Assembly: GCF_001939065.1 (NCBI RefSeq)
Contig: NZ_MPSZ01000008.1
Coordinates: 1-64,000 of the forward strand
Origin: Exiguobacterium indicum HHS 31
GTDB taxonomy: Bacteria > Bacillota > Bacilli > Exiguobacteriales > Exiguobacteriaceae
Length of the DNA: 64,000 nucleotides
Direction of reading: 5' to 3'
The notes under the pieces were generated by a model. It did not search any database, was not told where the DNA came from, and was given only the letters and a program-made list of their open reading frames with translations. Shown one piece after another: positions 46,091 to 54,154 of the stretch (the first letter of the stretch is position 1; each line of letters begins with the position of its first letter). Both the position numbers and the translations under genes were made by a program.

Positions 46091-46930
46091 TTACCATTTC
46101 AGTTCACGTGCTTTAACAAGTAGCTGATCCTGTCTTTTTTCTTCTTGCGTGAGTTGTTTTTTCAATTCTATTTGTCTTAATCGTGCGTCTTCTTTGTCTT
46201 GTTTCAGATTGAAGATTTCATCCTCACGTTCGACTTGTTCATCGAGTGTCAGGTCGGGCAAAGTGGCTTGTTTCGTCTCGATGTCCTGTTCGATTTGTTG
46301 GATGAGGGAAGCGTGTTCTGTCTGTTCACGCTTCATGTTCTTGATCCGTTTTTGACTTTGCAGGTGCTCGTCAGCGAGAAAAAGTTGTGCATAATCGTCC
46401 GCTTGTTGAACAGAAAGTGATGTCTTTAAGACGCGTCGCTGATCCATATAGAGTGATTCGACGAGCGCGTCTTCTCGCTTCGTAGCACGCAGCTTCTCGA
46501 GTGACTGTTCAGGCTTCATGACATACAAGCGGAGGGCTAGTTGGTCAAAGTCGCGCGGTACATCTTCGATTTCGAAGACGTAGTGCTCGTCCTGCTGATA
46601 GACGACACGGACGCGCTGTTCACCTGTTGGTCGTTCCTTATATGCGATTCGTGCCACAAGCTTTGACGCGTAGTCTTGAGGTTGATTGAACTGGAGACGG
46701 ACGCGCATTTGTTTCCGCTGCACATCATGGGACCAATCGAGAAGCGTGACGGTCTGTCCATTCGTCAACCGTTGTTCTTCGCCGATGGGTGTCGCATTGA
46801 TCGGTTGTTCCTCAGCAAAGAAGAGGGAGGAGAAACCGAAAAACAGAAAGCCAATCAAGAAGAACAGACCTGTTCCGAGGTACAGTCGCGACCAGTCATG
46901 GGTCAGCGTCTTTCGTTTTCCTTTCTGCAT
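46091..46930 (-). CDS. Conjugation protein, membrane-anchored with coiled-coil tail
   Basis: A 279-residue protein with one helix (about 20-38), then an extracellular beta-rich domain (RMRVRLQFNQPQDYASKLV, VYQQDEHYVFEIEDVP) and a coiled-coil tail with Gln/Glu/Lys heptads from 185 to the end. It ends at the oriT candidate and starts right after the VirB8-like gene. I do not recognise the family; position suggests a structural part of the transfer machine. Confidence 0.65.
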   Translation of the reverse strand: MQKGKRKTLTHDWSRLYLGTGLFFLIGFLFFGFSSLFFAEEQPINATPIGEEQRLTNGQTVTLLDWSHDVQRKQMRVRLQFNQPQDYASKLVARIAYKERPTGEQRVRVVYQQDEHYVFEIEDVPRDFDQLALRLYVMKPEQSLEKLRATKREDALVESLYMDQRRVLKTSLSVQQADDYAQLFLADEHLQSQKRIKNMKREQTEHASLIQQIEQDIETKQATLPDLTLDEQVEREDEIFNLKQDKEDARLRQIELKKQLTQEEKRQDQLLVKARELKW

Positions 46931-47488
46931 TTAGACACCTCCTGACGTTTGAAGACTCTTCATCTGATCAACGATGTAACGTCCACCTTGATACGTAAAG
47001 GTCAGTTCAACTAATTCTTCAGATGTCTCCTCGTAACCATTGGCATCAATCGTCAACGTCCGTTGGAAGCGGACGAGACAATGTTCTGGATCGTCGTGAC
47101 GAAGAAAGACTTCAATCCCAGAGACGGTAGCGGAAAACTTATCATCGCTTCCGCTATTCGCGAACAACGTTCGTTTGAGTGACTCTGACATATACTGATC
47201 GGCTTGTCGTTTGCGTGTCGGATAGGTCTCGTCCTCCCATGTGAAGGCGAACGTGATAAAGCGTTCCGCGTTCTTCGAAATGATTGGATTTTTTTCTTGC
47301 TCTTGTTCGTTAGTCGGGATAGGCGGATCCGACACCGTCGTTTGTGGTAACACATGCTTTTCGTCTTTCTCGACGATTCGATGCGATTCATCTGCTGCCA
47401 TGGAGCGATATTGATAGACATTGGCACTGATCGACAATAGCAAACATAACGACACGAGCCACAGGAGATGACGACTCGTCAATGCCAT
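46931..47488 (-). CDS. VirB8/TcpC-like conjugation protein
   Basis: A 185-residue protein with an N-terminal helix (about 8-25), a polar linker and a C-terminal domain of NTF2-like appearance (AERFITFAFTWEDETYPTR, then EDELVELTFTYQGGRYIVDQ-type strands). VirB8-like proteins of Gram-positive systems (TcpC, TraM) have this layout and act as a hub in the membrane complex. It starts 13 bp after the muralytic enzyme gene. Assignment is by architecture. Confidence 0.65.
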   Translation of the reverse strand: MALTSRHLLWLVSLCLLLSISANVYQYRSMAADESHRIVEKDEKHVLPQTTVSDPPIPTNEQEQEKNPIISKNAERFITFAFTWEDETYPTRKRQADQYMSESLKRTLFANSGSDDKFSATVSGIEVFLRHDDPEHCLVRFQRTLTIDANGYEETSEELVELTFTYQGGRYIVDQMKSLQTSGGV

Positions 47489-47501
47489 GGTTCATCCCTC
47501 C

Positions 47502-48545
47502 TTATAGCGAAAACAGTGGTGCCGGATCAATGTGACCGGACCAATCACTCGTCTTAAATTCGATGTGTAGATGATTCCCGGTCGAACGTCCGGTCGATCC
47601 ACACATTCCGATCGCTTGTCCGGCTTCAATCTTTTGCCCCGCCTTAACCTGGCGTGCAGAAAGGTGGGCGTAAGCGGTGATCCAGTCGCCTTGTTTGATC
47701 TGAATCAGCTGTCCATAGGGTCCGCGTAAGCCGCTATAGGTGACGGTACCGGAGCGGACGGCGTGGACGGTATCCGTATCGTGACAACTAAAATCGATGC
47801 CCGTATGGACGTCCGTCTTTCCGAAAACAATCCGTGATCCGAACCCCGACGTCATCTGCAGCGGGATGTCGAGCGGAGCATGGAGTTTCCCTTTGATTGG
47901 TCCTGTCTTGCCTTCTGCCAGTACCGTCGGCGTCAGATAACGAAGGACGGCATCGACATATTCGATGTCACCATAACAGGCTTGATGCTCGATCGCACTC
48001 GGACGATGGCATTGATAGATACCACTCTTCTTTACGCGCTGGTACATCATCTGGGAAAAGGAGATCGCGAGTTGTTTCGTATAGCGTCCCCCGTTTTTTT
48101 GGACGTAATCAATGAAGCCACCCCCGAAGTTGTAACTCTGGAGCGTCAGCTTGACGTCCTTGTTCGCTTGTCGGAAGACAGATGCGAAGTGTTTCACGCC
48201 GTAACGAATGCTCTCATCGGGTGAGGTGATACAACCGATCCGTCCACACTTCGATTCACTCGCTTGCATCGGATCGTTTCCGCGTCCGCCACTTTCCTGC
48301 ATCATCAACGCAAGGACGACGTTCGTCTGTCCTTCGAGCTGTTCTTTCTTCAATTCACGCGTAATTGCTTCCCGGTATTGTAGAACATCATCACTGACTT
48401 GTAGACTCGCATCCGAGTAAGCGATCGGGGTCTCTGTCGCCTGTTCATTCTCGATCCCGGTCAATGTATCGAGAATCCCTGCGACGATGATGATCAGTAG
48501 GAGAAGCAGAAGCGCGATTCCGAGAGCAATCAGACGATACTTCAA
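47502..48545 (-). CDS. Conjugation cell-wall hydrolase: lysozyme-like plus M23 peptidase
   Basis: A 347-residue bifunctional enzyme that opens the wall for the transfer channel. A membrane helix (about 4-26) is followed by a CwlT-type muramidase domain (ALMMQESGGRGNDPMQASES with the catalytic Glu, and QSYNFGGGFIDY). Then comes an M23/LytM endopeptidase with HTGIDF and HLHIEF as Zn ligands. Most CwlT relatives have NlpC/P60 instead of M23. This start is TTG. An in-frame ATG at 48608, overlapping the virB4 stop (TGATG), begins MWSTVRQSARVAVRMK but hits TAG at 48558-48560 and then continues RLLTLKYRLIAL. The natural N-terminus seems to be interrupted by a nonsense codon. Confidence 0.88.
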   Translation of the reverse strand: MKYRLIALGIALLLLLLIIIVAGILDTLTGIENEQATETPIAYSDASLQVSDDVLQYREAITRELKKEQLEGQTNVVLALMMQESGGRGNDPMQASESKCGRIGCITSPDESIRYGVKHFASVFRQANKDVKLTLQSYNFGGGFIDYVQKNGGRYTKQLAISFSQMMYQRVKKSGIYQCHRPSAIEHQACYGDIEYVDAVLRYLTPTVLAEGKTGPIKGKLHAPLDIPLQMTSGFGSRIVFGKTDVHTGIDFSCHDTDTVHAVRSGTVTYSGLRGPYGQLIQIKQGDWITAYAHLSARQVKAGQKIEAGQAIGMCGSTGRSTGNHLHIEFKTSDWSGHIDPAPLFSL

Positions 48546-48607
48546 GGTCAGGAGTCGCTATTTCATCCGGACGGCGACACGTGCCGACTGCCGGACCGTA
48601 CTCCACA

Positions 48608-50551
48608 TCAGGCACCACCTCCGAATAAGGTCAGCTCCTCGGGTGAGACATCAACATCAAAGATCAGCGTCTTCACACCGGAGATACTGAGGACGATCCG
48701 TCCTGTCTCGAGCGACGGGATCAACCGTGTCTCACTCTCCGTCAATTGTCCGTCGAAGACGGTCTGGATCGTCGGGATGCTTTCGGCATCCTGTTCACCG
48801 ATAAACTTATATTGCGTCAGCTGGAACAAGGTTTTGACGTTCTCCGCATTCTCCGACTTCGAACCGGTCGGAACAAAGTCCGTAATCAAATGGGAAGCGA
48901 AGAAGATACCACCGAAGTATTTCCGTGCTTCGCGCATGAACTGTTGCAGATATAGAATCGCAGGTTGGGCGATATCGCGCGTATTGATCAGGTGATGTGC
49001 CTCATCGATGACAATCAGATATTTGAAGGCATCTTCGATTAATAACTCGCCCTGGTTGTAGCTGCGGAGTTGTCCGGCACCATTCAGAATCATCCCGTCC
49101 CACAGCATGTTCATCAGGTTGAAGACCTGTGCCTGAAAGATTTCATCTTTCAGATTGGTCAGGTTGCGTAGCGGGAATGAGACGATCGCTTCTTCATCGA
49201 ATCGTTCGATTGAAGAGTGCCCGTCGAAGATATTGCCGTAGTTGTGGACGAGGTTCGTGATCGCGAGCTCGATGTTCTCAAGACGACGGATACGGTTCAT
49301 ACTGATTGTCTCGCGGATCGTCGTCCGCGTAACGTCCGCATACAATTCAGAGCGGACGAGCGCTAAGAAGTCGGAGAAGATGGGATAGGTATTTGCAGGG
49401 TGCGTCGTGATTGGCGCGTCACCGTCCTCATTCCAGAGCCCTTTCTCGAGGTAGAGTTGCCGGAGCAGGATTTCGAACTCGTTCGCTTCTTCTTGTGTAG
49501 CTGCTGGATTGATGTAGTGATAGAAGACCGCAATCTTCGATAGATGTTGCATGAACGAGAGGGCTTCGTCCGCCGAGCCGTCGGCATGCGTCACCGTCTT
49601 ATAGACATGGAGCGGATTGATCCGACCAGCGGAACCATCGAGCGCAATCTCCTTCCCGCCCAGTTGTCGGACGAGGTCGGAGAACTCACCCGTCACGTCT
49701 AAGATGCGGACGTGATTGCCTTTGATGGCTTGATCGAGGACCGTCTTCTTGAGCAAGGTCGATTTCCCGGAGCCCATCTTGCCGATCATCAAGGCGTTGT
49801 AAAATTTCCTTTGCTTGTCCTTATGGAACAAGTCGAAGATGACGCTCCCGTTCGTATCGGTCGTCCCGTAATAGGTCCCGGTCGGATCCTGTAGCGACGT
49901 GAAATGGAACGGATAACCCCCTGCGATTGAGAGCGACGGAATCTCTTTCCCGCGACGTCGGTTCGGTAGTTTTTGCTGTTGCTCGTAGCTGAGGAACAGG
50001 CTCTCCCATTCCCATTCCTGTTCGTTCAGGAAGACGGTTGCGCGGAAGTTCCGTGCTTCGAGTTCTTCCATCACGTCCTGTACCTGGCGTTCGAGTACGT
50101 CTAGTGTCTTCGCTTTAACGTAGAGACGGAGATGCAGATACTTCATCGTCTCGCCCTGCGTGATCTGTTCGTAGAGTTCATTCAGTTCCTTGTAGGTCTC
50201 GCGTGCATCAATCCGGTCGACGTTATCCTTCGCATTCTCGAAGCGCGTATTCTGCTCGGCCATCGACTTGTTAATCGTTCGGATCATTTCCCGTTTGTCC
50301 GCCGTCCCGATGTCGAGCGTCGTCAGGACGCCGGGGAGATTGAGAATCGGTTCGAGCCAGAAGTCGTAGACGGTCGATTGATATTTGTAGACATGGAGGC
50401 AGGCAAGATAACCGTCACCGGTCCGGACATAGTTCGGTTCGAAGCGGAGTCCGCCTTGTGGTTGGATGGTTTGGACGAATGTCGGATTGTAGCCATTCTG
50501 TCGTTTGATTGTTTCGGGGTCCTGCTTCCTTAGAAAACGCGTACGCCACAT
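48608..50551 (-). CDS. virB4: VirB4-like conjugation ATPase
   Basis: About 647 residues; energises the type IV secretion channel. Walker A MIGKMGSGKSTLL (about residue 255), Walker B LIVIDEAHHLINTRD, and a C-terminal motif FFASHLITDFVP, all in VirB4/TraE order. The N-terminal domain includes FWLEPILNLPGVLTTLDIG. I start at the ATG after GGAGTGATGATGGC, which begins WRTRFLRKQDPETIKRQ; a longer reading would overlap the upstream gene. Length is within the family range. Confidence 0.92.
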   Translation of the reverse strand: MWRTRFLRKQDPETIKRQNGYNPTFVQTIQPQGGLRFEPNYVRTGDGYLACLHVYKYQSTVYDFWLEPILNLPGVLTTLDIGTADKREMIRTINKSMAEQNTRFENAKDNVDRIDARETYKELNELYEQITQGETMKYLHLRLYVKAKTLDVLERQVQDVMEELEARNFRATVFLNEQEWEWESLFLSYEQQQKLPNRRRGKEIPSLSIAGGYPFHFTSLQDPTGTYYGTTDTNGSVIFDLFHKDKQRKFYNALMIGKMGSGKSTLLKKTVLDQAIKGNHVRILDVTGEFSDLVRQLGGKEIALDGSAGRINPLHVYKTVTHADGSADEALSFMQHLSKIAVFYHYINPAATQEEANEFEILLRQLYLEKGLWNEDGDAPITTHPANTYPIFSDFLALVRSELYADVTRTTIRETISMNRIRRLENIELAITNLVHNYGNIFDGHSSIERFDEEAIVSFPLRNLTNLKDEIFQAQVFNLMNMLWDGMILNGAGQLRSYNQGELLIEDAFKYLIVIDEAHHLINTRDIAQPAILYLQQFMREARKYFGGIFFASHLITDFVPTGSKSENAENVKTLFQLTQYKFIGEQDAESIPTIQTVFDGQLTESETRLIPSLETGRIVLSISGVKTLIFDVDVSPEELTLFGGGA

Positions 50552-50558
50552 GCCATCA

Positions 50559-51194
50559 TCACTCCTTTCCGTCCTGAGTCGGTTTCGTATTCGGGTTGTG
50601 TAGTTGGAACAATACATGGATTTTCTGCTCGAGCGTCAGTTCAATCATCGGATTGCTGCGTCGAAGCAGTTTTGTCAATTGGTGCTTCCGTTCCCGCAGC
50701 ATCGCCTCGTCCAGTGCATAAAAAAAGAGGAGATAATCGCGATTGGTGCGATGTTCCTCAAGATAAATCAGTTCTTGTTTCTTCTTTTGCAGGAACGGAT
50801 GATAGGCGGCGTTTTGATTTTGCCGTAGCTGTCGTTCAATCCGTTGTTTCTGTTTCTCCAAATTAAGCGGTGTGTTGAGCGGAATCACCTTCAAAGGATG
50901 AATGTACGCCTGTAACAGATAGGCGAGGGAGAAGATGTCATGATCTTTCTCCGTTTCGGACAACCCGTAGATATCCTTTGAAGTCAGCTGGATGATGTCA
51001 CAGAACGTCCCGTCCTGCATCTCGAACATGTCGAATGCTGTCGAATCGACAATCGGTAATAGCGAGGCGACGGATGATGGGATCCGGACGCGTTTTTCCT
51101 TTCGTGTTGAAGGTGTCGTCAATTGCATCTCATCGAGCCAAGTAATGTCTGTCGTCGGAATTGTTTTAGATCGTTTCTCTTCCGATAAACTCAT
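50559..51194 (-). CDS. Conserved conjugation protein before virB4
   Basis: A 211-residue soluble protein (PSSVASLLPIVDSTAFDMFE, then QDGTFCDIIQLTSKDIYGLS, then SLAYLLQAYIHPLKVIPL). The middle resembles the N-terminal domain of VirB4 proteins, so it may be a paralogue or a split accessory subunit. It sits between the DUF5592 gene and virB4 with tight spacing. Confidence 0.7.
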   Translation of the reverse strand: MSLSEEKRSKTIPTTDITWLDEMQLTTPSTRKEKRVRIPSSVASLLPIVDSTAFDMFEMQDGTFCDIIQLTSKDIYGLSETEKDHDIFSLAYLLQAYIHPLKVIPLNTPLNLEKQKQRIERQLRQNQNAAYHPFLQKKKQELIYLEEHRTNRDYLLFFYALDEAMLRERKHQLTKLLRRSNPMIELTLEQKIHVLFQLHNPNTKPTQDGKE

Positions 51195-51198
51195 GCCA

Positions 51199-51510
51199 TC
51201 ACGCTCCTTTCGATCCGTCCTTACTGTCTGTCAATGCGATATAAGTGTCTTTCTTCTTCATCAGCGCGTAATAGAGCACGTGAATCATCCGTTTCTCTGG
51301 ATTCGTCGTCGGTCGGATGACGAGGAAAAGTCCGAACGCGACAAGGAAGAACGTGAACGGAAGATGCAAGGCGTCCGGTATGAACGGCAGGGCAATCAAC
51401 CGGACGATGATCAAAGCGACGAGAAAGAGTAAATCATAGAGATAGAGCATCTTATTGATTTTCAGCTCGGTCGTGACTTCGTTCGGAATCCGATACTGGC
51501 GCTGTTGCAT
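51199..51510 (-). CDS. DUF5592/PrgI-like membrane protein
   Basis: 103 residues with two helices (about 23-42 and 49-66). The start RQYRIPNEVTTELKINKMLYLYD and the turn RPTTNPEKRMIHVLYYALMK match the DUF5592 (PrgI/TcpE-like) proteins coded just before VirB4 in Gram-positive conjugative systems. It probably contributes to the VirB3-like part of the channel. The stop is 4 bp before the next start. Confidence 0.82.
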   Translation of the reverse strand: MQQRQYRIPNEVTTELKINKMLYLYDLLFLVALIIVRLIALPFIPDALHLPFTFFLVAFGLFLVIRPTTNPEKRMIHVLYYALMKKKDTYIALTDSKDGSKGA

Positions 51511-51514
51511 GTTC

Positions 51515-53422
51515 TCACTCCTTTTTCGGGTCTAGACGCGGTACATCGGTCGAGTACATCCGTGACGATTCTGACTTCACACGTGTCTGCGTTTGTTCGA
51601 CATGCTTGAGTTCTTTTTGTGTCGTCGTCTCAAGTGTCTGATAGATCGACTTTCGTTGCCGTTGTGTTCCCGATGACGTCTCTTGCGACTCATTGATAGA
51701 AGGTGAAGAATTGCTCGCGCCTGAAGAGGGAAGAGTATGTGCTATCTCTTTAGGTGTCGTGTCAGGTGTTGATCCTGAGTGAATAGAAGATGGATTAGGT
51801 GCACGTGTTCCAATGGATTGTTCCGACGGTGAAGTAGGTTGCGATGCGACAGTTGTTTCAGAGGTATTGAACGCATCAGGTGAAGTAATCGGTCGTTCCT
51901 TCATCGATTCATCGGGCATCTTCGGTCGTGAAACAGATGTTTGCGATGATGACGGAGTAGTCGCAGGTGATTGTGGTGAGACGGAGTCCGAACGGCGTGG
52001 CATGGACTCTTTTGATGTTGTTGCAGTCGGACTCTCCGAATTCGTGTCGTGCGTCGATAAATCAGTTGATTCAATGCGCTGGTTCTCTTGTCCGGTTGAT
52101 CGTGAAGTGCGCTCTTGTGCTCGTGAGCGAACTGGCACACTGTCAGACGAACGATCCGGACGACCCGTCGGTGTGCCACCATTAGGTGGTGGGTTCGGTG
52201 GTAACTTTGTACTGGCAGCTTCTGAGGCGGATGGAGTAGTAGGGCGCGATGTCCTCTTTATCGTCTGCCCAGCGACGCGAGCTCCGACTTTCGCAGTACC
52301 TTTCCCGACAGCATACGCCCCAAGCGCGACACCCCACCCACGTTTCAGACCTGCATCAATCCCGAAGAGGCGTTCGACCATGTTCGGTCCATCAATCAAG
52401 GCAGCGGAGAAAGCAATCAACGCGATCAAGTAGGCGAGACCGTCGAGTGTATCAGCCAGATAAGCCGTCCCAATCGTGTAGAGCTTAATCGAGACGAAAA
52501 TCAAGATGATGACGAGGAATGTATTCAGGATGCTTTGAATGACTTTCTTCGTCTTTTGTCCGCTGTGTAGATCGGCGGGAGCGACTAAAATCGCTAGAAC
52601 ATAATTAAAAGCCAACTCGAACGAAAGTCGAGCCAGCTTGTAGGCAATCGAGAAGAGGGTGAAGCCCATCACGCCAAGGGTGACAAGAATCGTCAACCAG
52701 TTCGGATGATACCGATAGTAGTACTGGTTATTCCAATCAAGTCCGCTTTGATCGAGTTCGCCTAGTACTTCCTCACTACCGTCCCAAAGAATAAATGATT
52801 TTGAAAGTTTTGATCCAGTAGTGGAGATGTCTAGTTTATTGCTATCGAACACCTCATTTATCTGTAATCCTTTGATTAATTTGGTCGGAACATTATTTTT
52901 TACGACGTTTTCTGTATAGTTTTCAAAACCATTTTTATCATATGCTACTAAATCATTTAAATTTTCTTTGAGTATTGTTTCAGATATAGTTTCCTTTTCA
53001 GAACCATATATACTACTACTCTTGACTTGATTGACTGCCTGATCTGTGAATTCATTTAGTTGTTTCATCGTAGGTGAGAGAAGTCCTAAAATCATCAATG
53101 AAATGAAAATATTGATAAGAAGCCCTTCACGATCGAATTTCTTTTGAAAAATGATGAGATAGCCTGTAAAAACAAAGCTGCTGGCTAATAGTACATACAA
53201 AAAAGGTTGAATCGTCTGAACGAATTCAACCACTTGAGGATTATTAAAGAATGTTTTGATCATCAAAATATCATCTGTAAGACTTTCGAGAGAATCAATC
53301 AATAAAGAAAGCCCTCTGACAAAAATCCACCCTACAGTTCGTAAAGCGTCGTTAACTAGATTACTTAAATTGAAAAGACGTTCGAATTCGGTAAGTTTCT
53401 GGATAACCTGAGCATCAGACAT
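51515..53422 (-). CDS. VirB6/TrbL-like membrane protein with long disordered tail
   Basis: A 635-residue protein. Helices at about 70-90, 98-118, 240-260, 268-290, 300-320 and 330-350 form a CD3337/EF1877-type mobilome membrane protein, the VirB6-like channel component. From about 400 onward the chain is a low-complexity Ser/Thr/Pro tail of some 230 residues. It immediately precedes the DUF5592 and VirB4 genes. The first part has lower GC than the rest of the operon, visible from 52.8 to 53.9 kb, which suggests a mosaic junction. Confidence 0.82.
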   Translation of the reverse strand: MSDAQVIQKLTEFERLFNLSNLVNDALRTVGWIFVRGLSLLIDSLESLTDDILMIKTFFNNPQVVEFVQTIQPFLYVLLASSFVFTGYLIIFQKKFDREGLLINIFISLMILGLLSPTMKQLNEFTDQAVNQVKSSSIYGSEKETISETILKENLNDLVAYDKNGFENYTENVVKNNVPTKLIKGLQINEVFDSNKLDISTTGSKLSKSFILWDGSEEVLGELDQSGLDWNNQYYYRYHPNWLTILVTLGVMGFTLFSIAYKLARLSFELAFNYVLAILVAPADLHSGQKTKKVIQSILNTFLVIILIFVSIKLYTIGTAYLADTLDGLAYLIALIAFSAALIDGPNMVERLFGIDAGLKRGWGVALGAYAVGKGTAKVGARVAGQTIKRTSRPTTPSASEAASTKLPPNPPPNGGTPTGRPDRSSDSVPVRSRAQERTSRSTGQENQRIESTDLSTHDTNSESPTATTSKESMPRRSDSVSPQSPATTPSSSQTSVSRPKMPDESMKERPITSPDAFNTSETTVASQPTSPSEQSIGTRAPNPSSIHSGSTPDTTPKEIAHTLPSSGASNSSPSINESQETSSGTQRQRKSIYQTLETTTQKELKHVEQTQTRVKSESSRMYSTDVPRLDPKKE

Positions 53423-53446
53423 ATCTATCCAGACCTCCGTTTCATT

Positions 53447-53874
53447 CTATTTATTATTAGTTACAAACTCATTGACTGTATTAGTAAAAGTCTCATCAGT
53501 AAGGCGATTAATATTTAATTTATCTTTGATTTTTCCTTTCGACACGTAATATAAACGTTCACCTTGTAGCGTAGATGTGTATTCAAAGTTTGCTCTATCC
53601 ACTATTTTTTTAGCATCAGGTTGAAAAATATTATAGATGTTGATAGGTACTTCGTTTTTTTTGCTATGGAATCGAGTTTATTTTGATATGAGCCAATATC
53701 TCCGTCTTCCTCTTTTAAAATTAGTAGGAATCCTTCCTGTTTTCCATCCATTAGATTTTCTACCTTGGATAACTTTACTTGATTCGCCTGACTAGAGTCT
53801 TTAGTTTCGTTACAACCGACCAAAAGTAACGCAGAGGAAATCAATAGTCCGGAGAATACTCGTTTCGCTTGCAT
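53447..53874 (-). pseudogene. Conjugation-operon lipoprotein with poly-A frameshift
   Basis: A lipoprotein signal (SGLLISSALLLVGC) starts a frame that reads on to about residue 73 and then, after a run of eight A, goes out of frame and stops at 90 residues. The next frame continues naturally: NEVPINIYNIFQPDAKKIVD, then ERLYYVSKGKIKDKLNI, ending at 53447. The restored protein would have about 140 residues. Either the gene is dead, or slippage on the A8 run makes some full-length protein. Confidence 0.7.
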
Positions 53875-53893
53875 GCCTCCACCCCTTTTCCGT

Positions 53894-54142
53894 TTATGAC
53901 ACCTGTTCCGGATCCGTCAGATCGCCATTACTGACGTGAACCCGGAAATCGAATGTGTCTATAAGCGTAACAGTTTTTCGGTCGCCTGAGTCTGGGTCTT
54001 CTTCCTCAAATACGACGAGGAATCCGTCCCGGGTCTGGATATTCAATACTTCACCACGGCGGAGACGCTTCTTATTCTCCTTGATGGTCGCGATGACGCG
54101 GAGTTCACGCTGGACGCGTTCCGTGCGTGTCAGTTCTGTCAT
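53894..54142 (-). CDS. Hypothetical small conjugation-operon protein
   Basis: An 82-residue charged protein (VIATIKENKKRLRRGEVLN, then DGFLVVFEEEDPDSGDRKT), probably a small beta barrel. It lies 12 bp after the coupling protein gene. No family recognised. Confidence 0.6.
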   Translation of the reverse strand: MTELTRTERVQRELRVIATIKENKKRLRRGEVLNIQTRDGFLVVFEEEDPDSGDRKTVTLIDTFDFRVHVSNGDLTDPEQVS

Positions 54143-54154
54143 ATGATGCCCTCC

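Noticed and set aside
51813-52433. 206-codon plus-strand frame opposite the VirB6-like tail
   Set aside because: It is a shadow of the Ser/Thr-rich low-complexity tail of the real gene.
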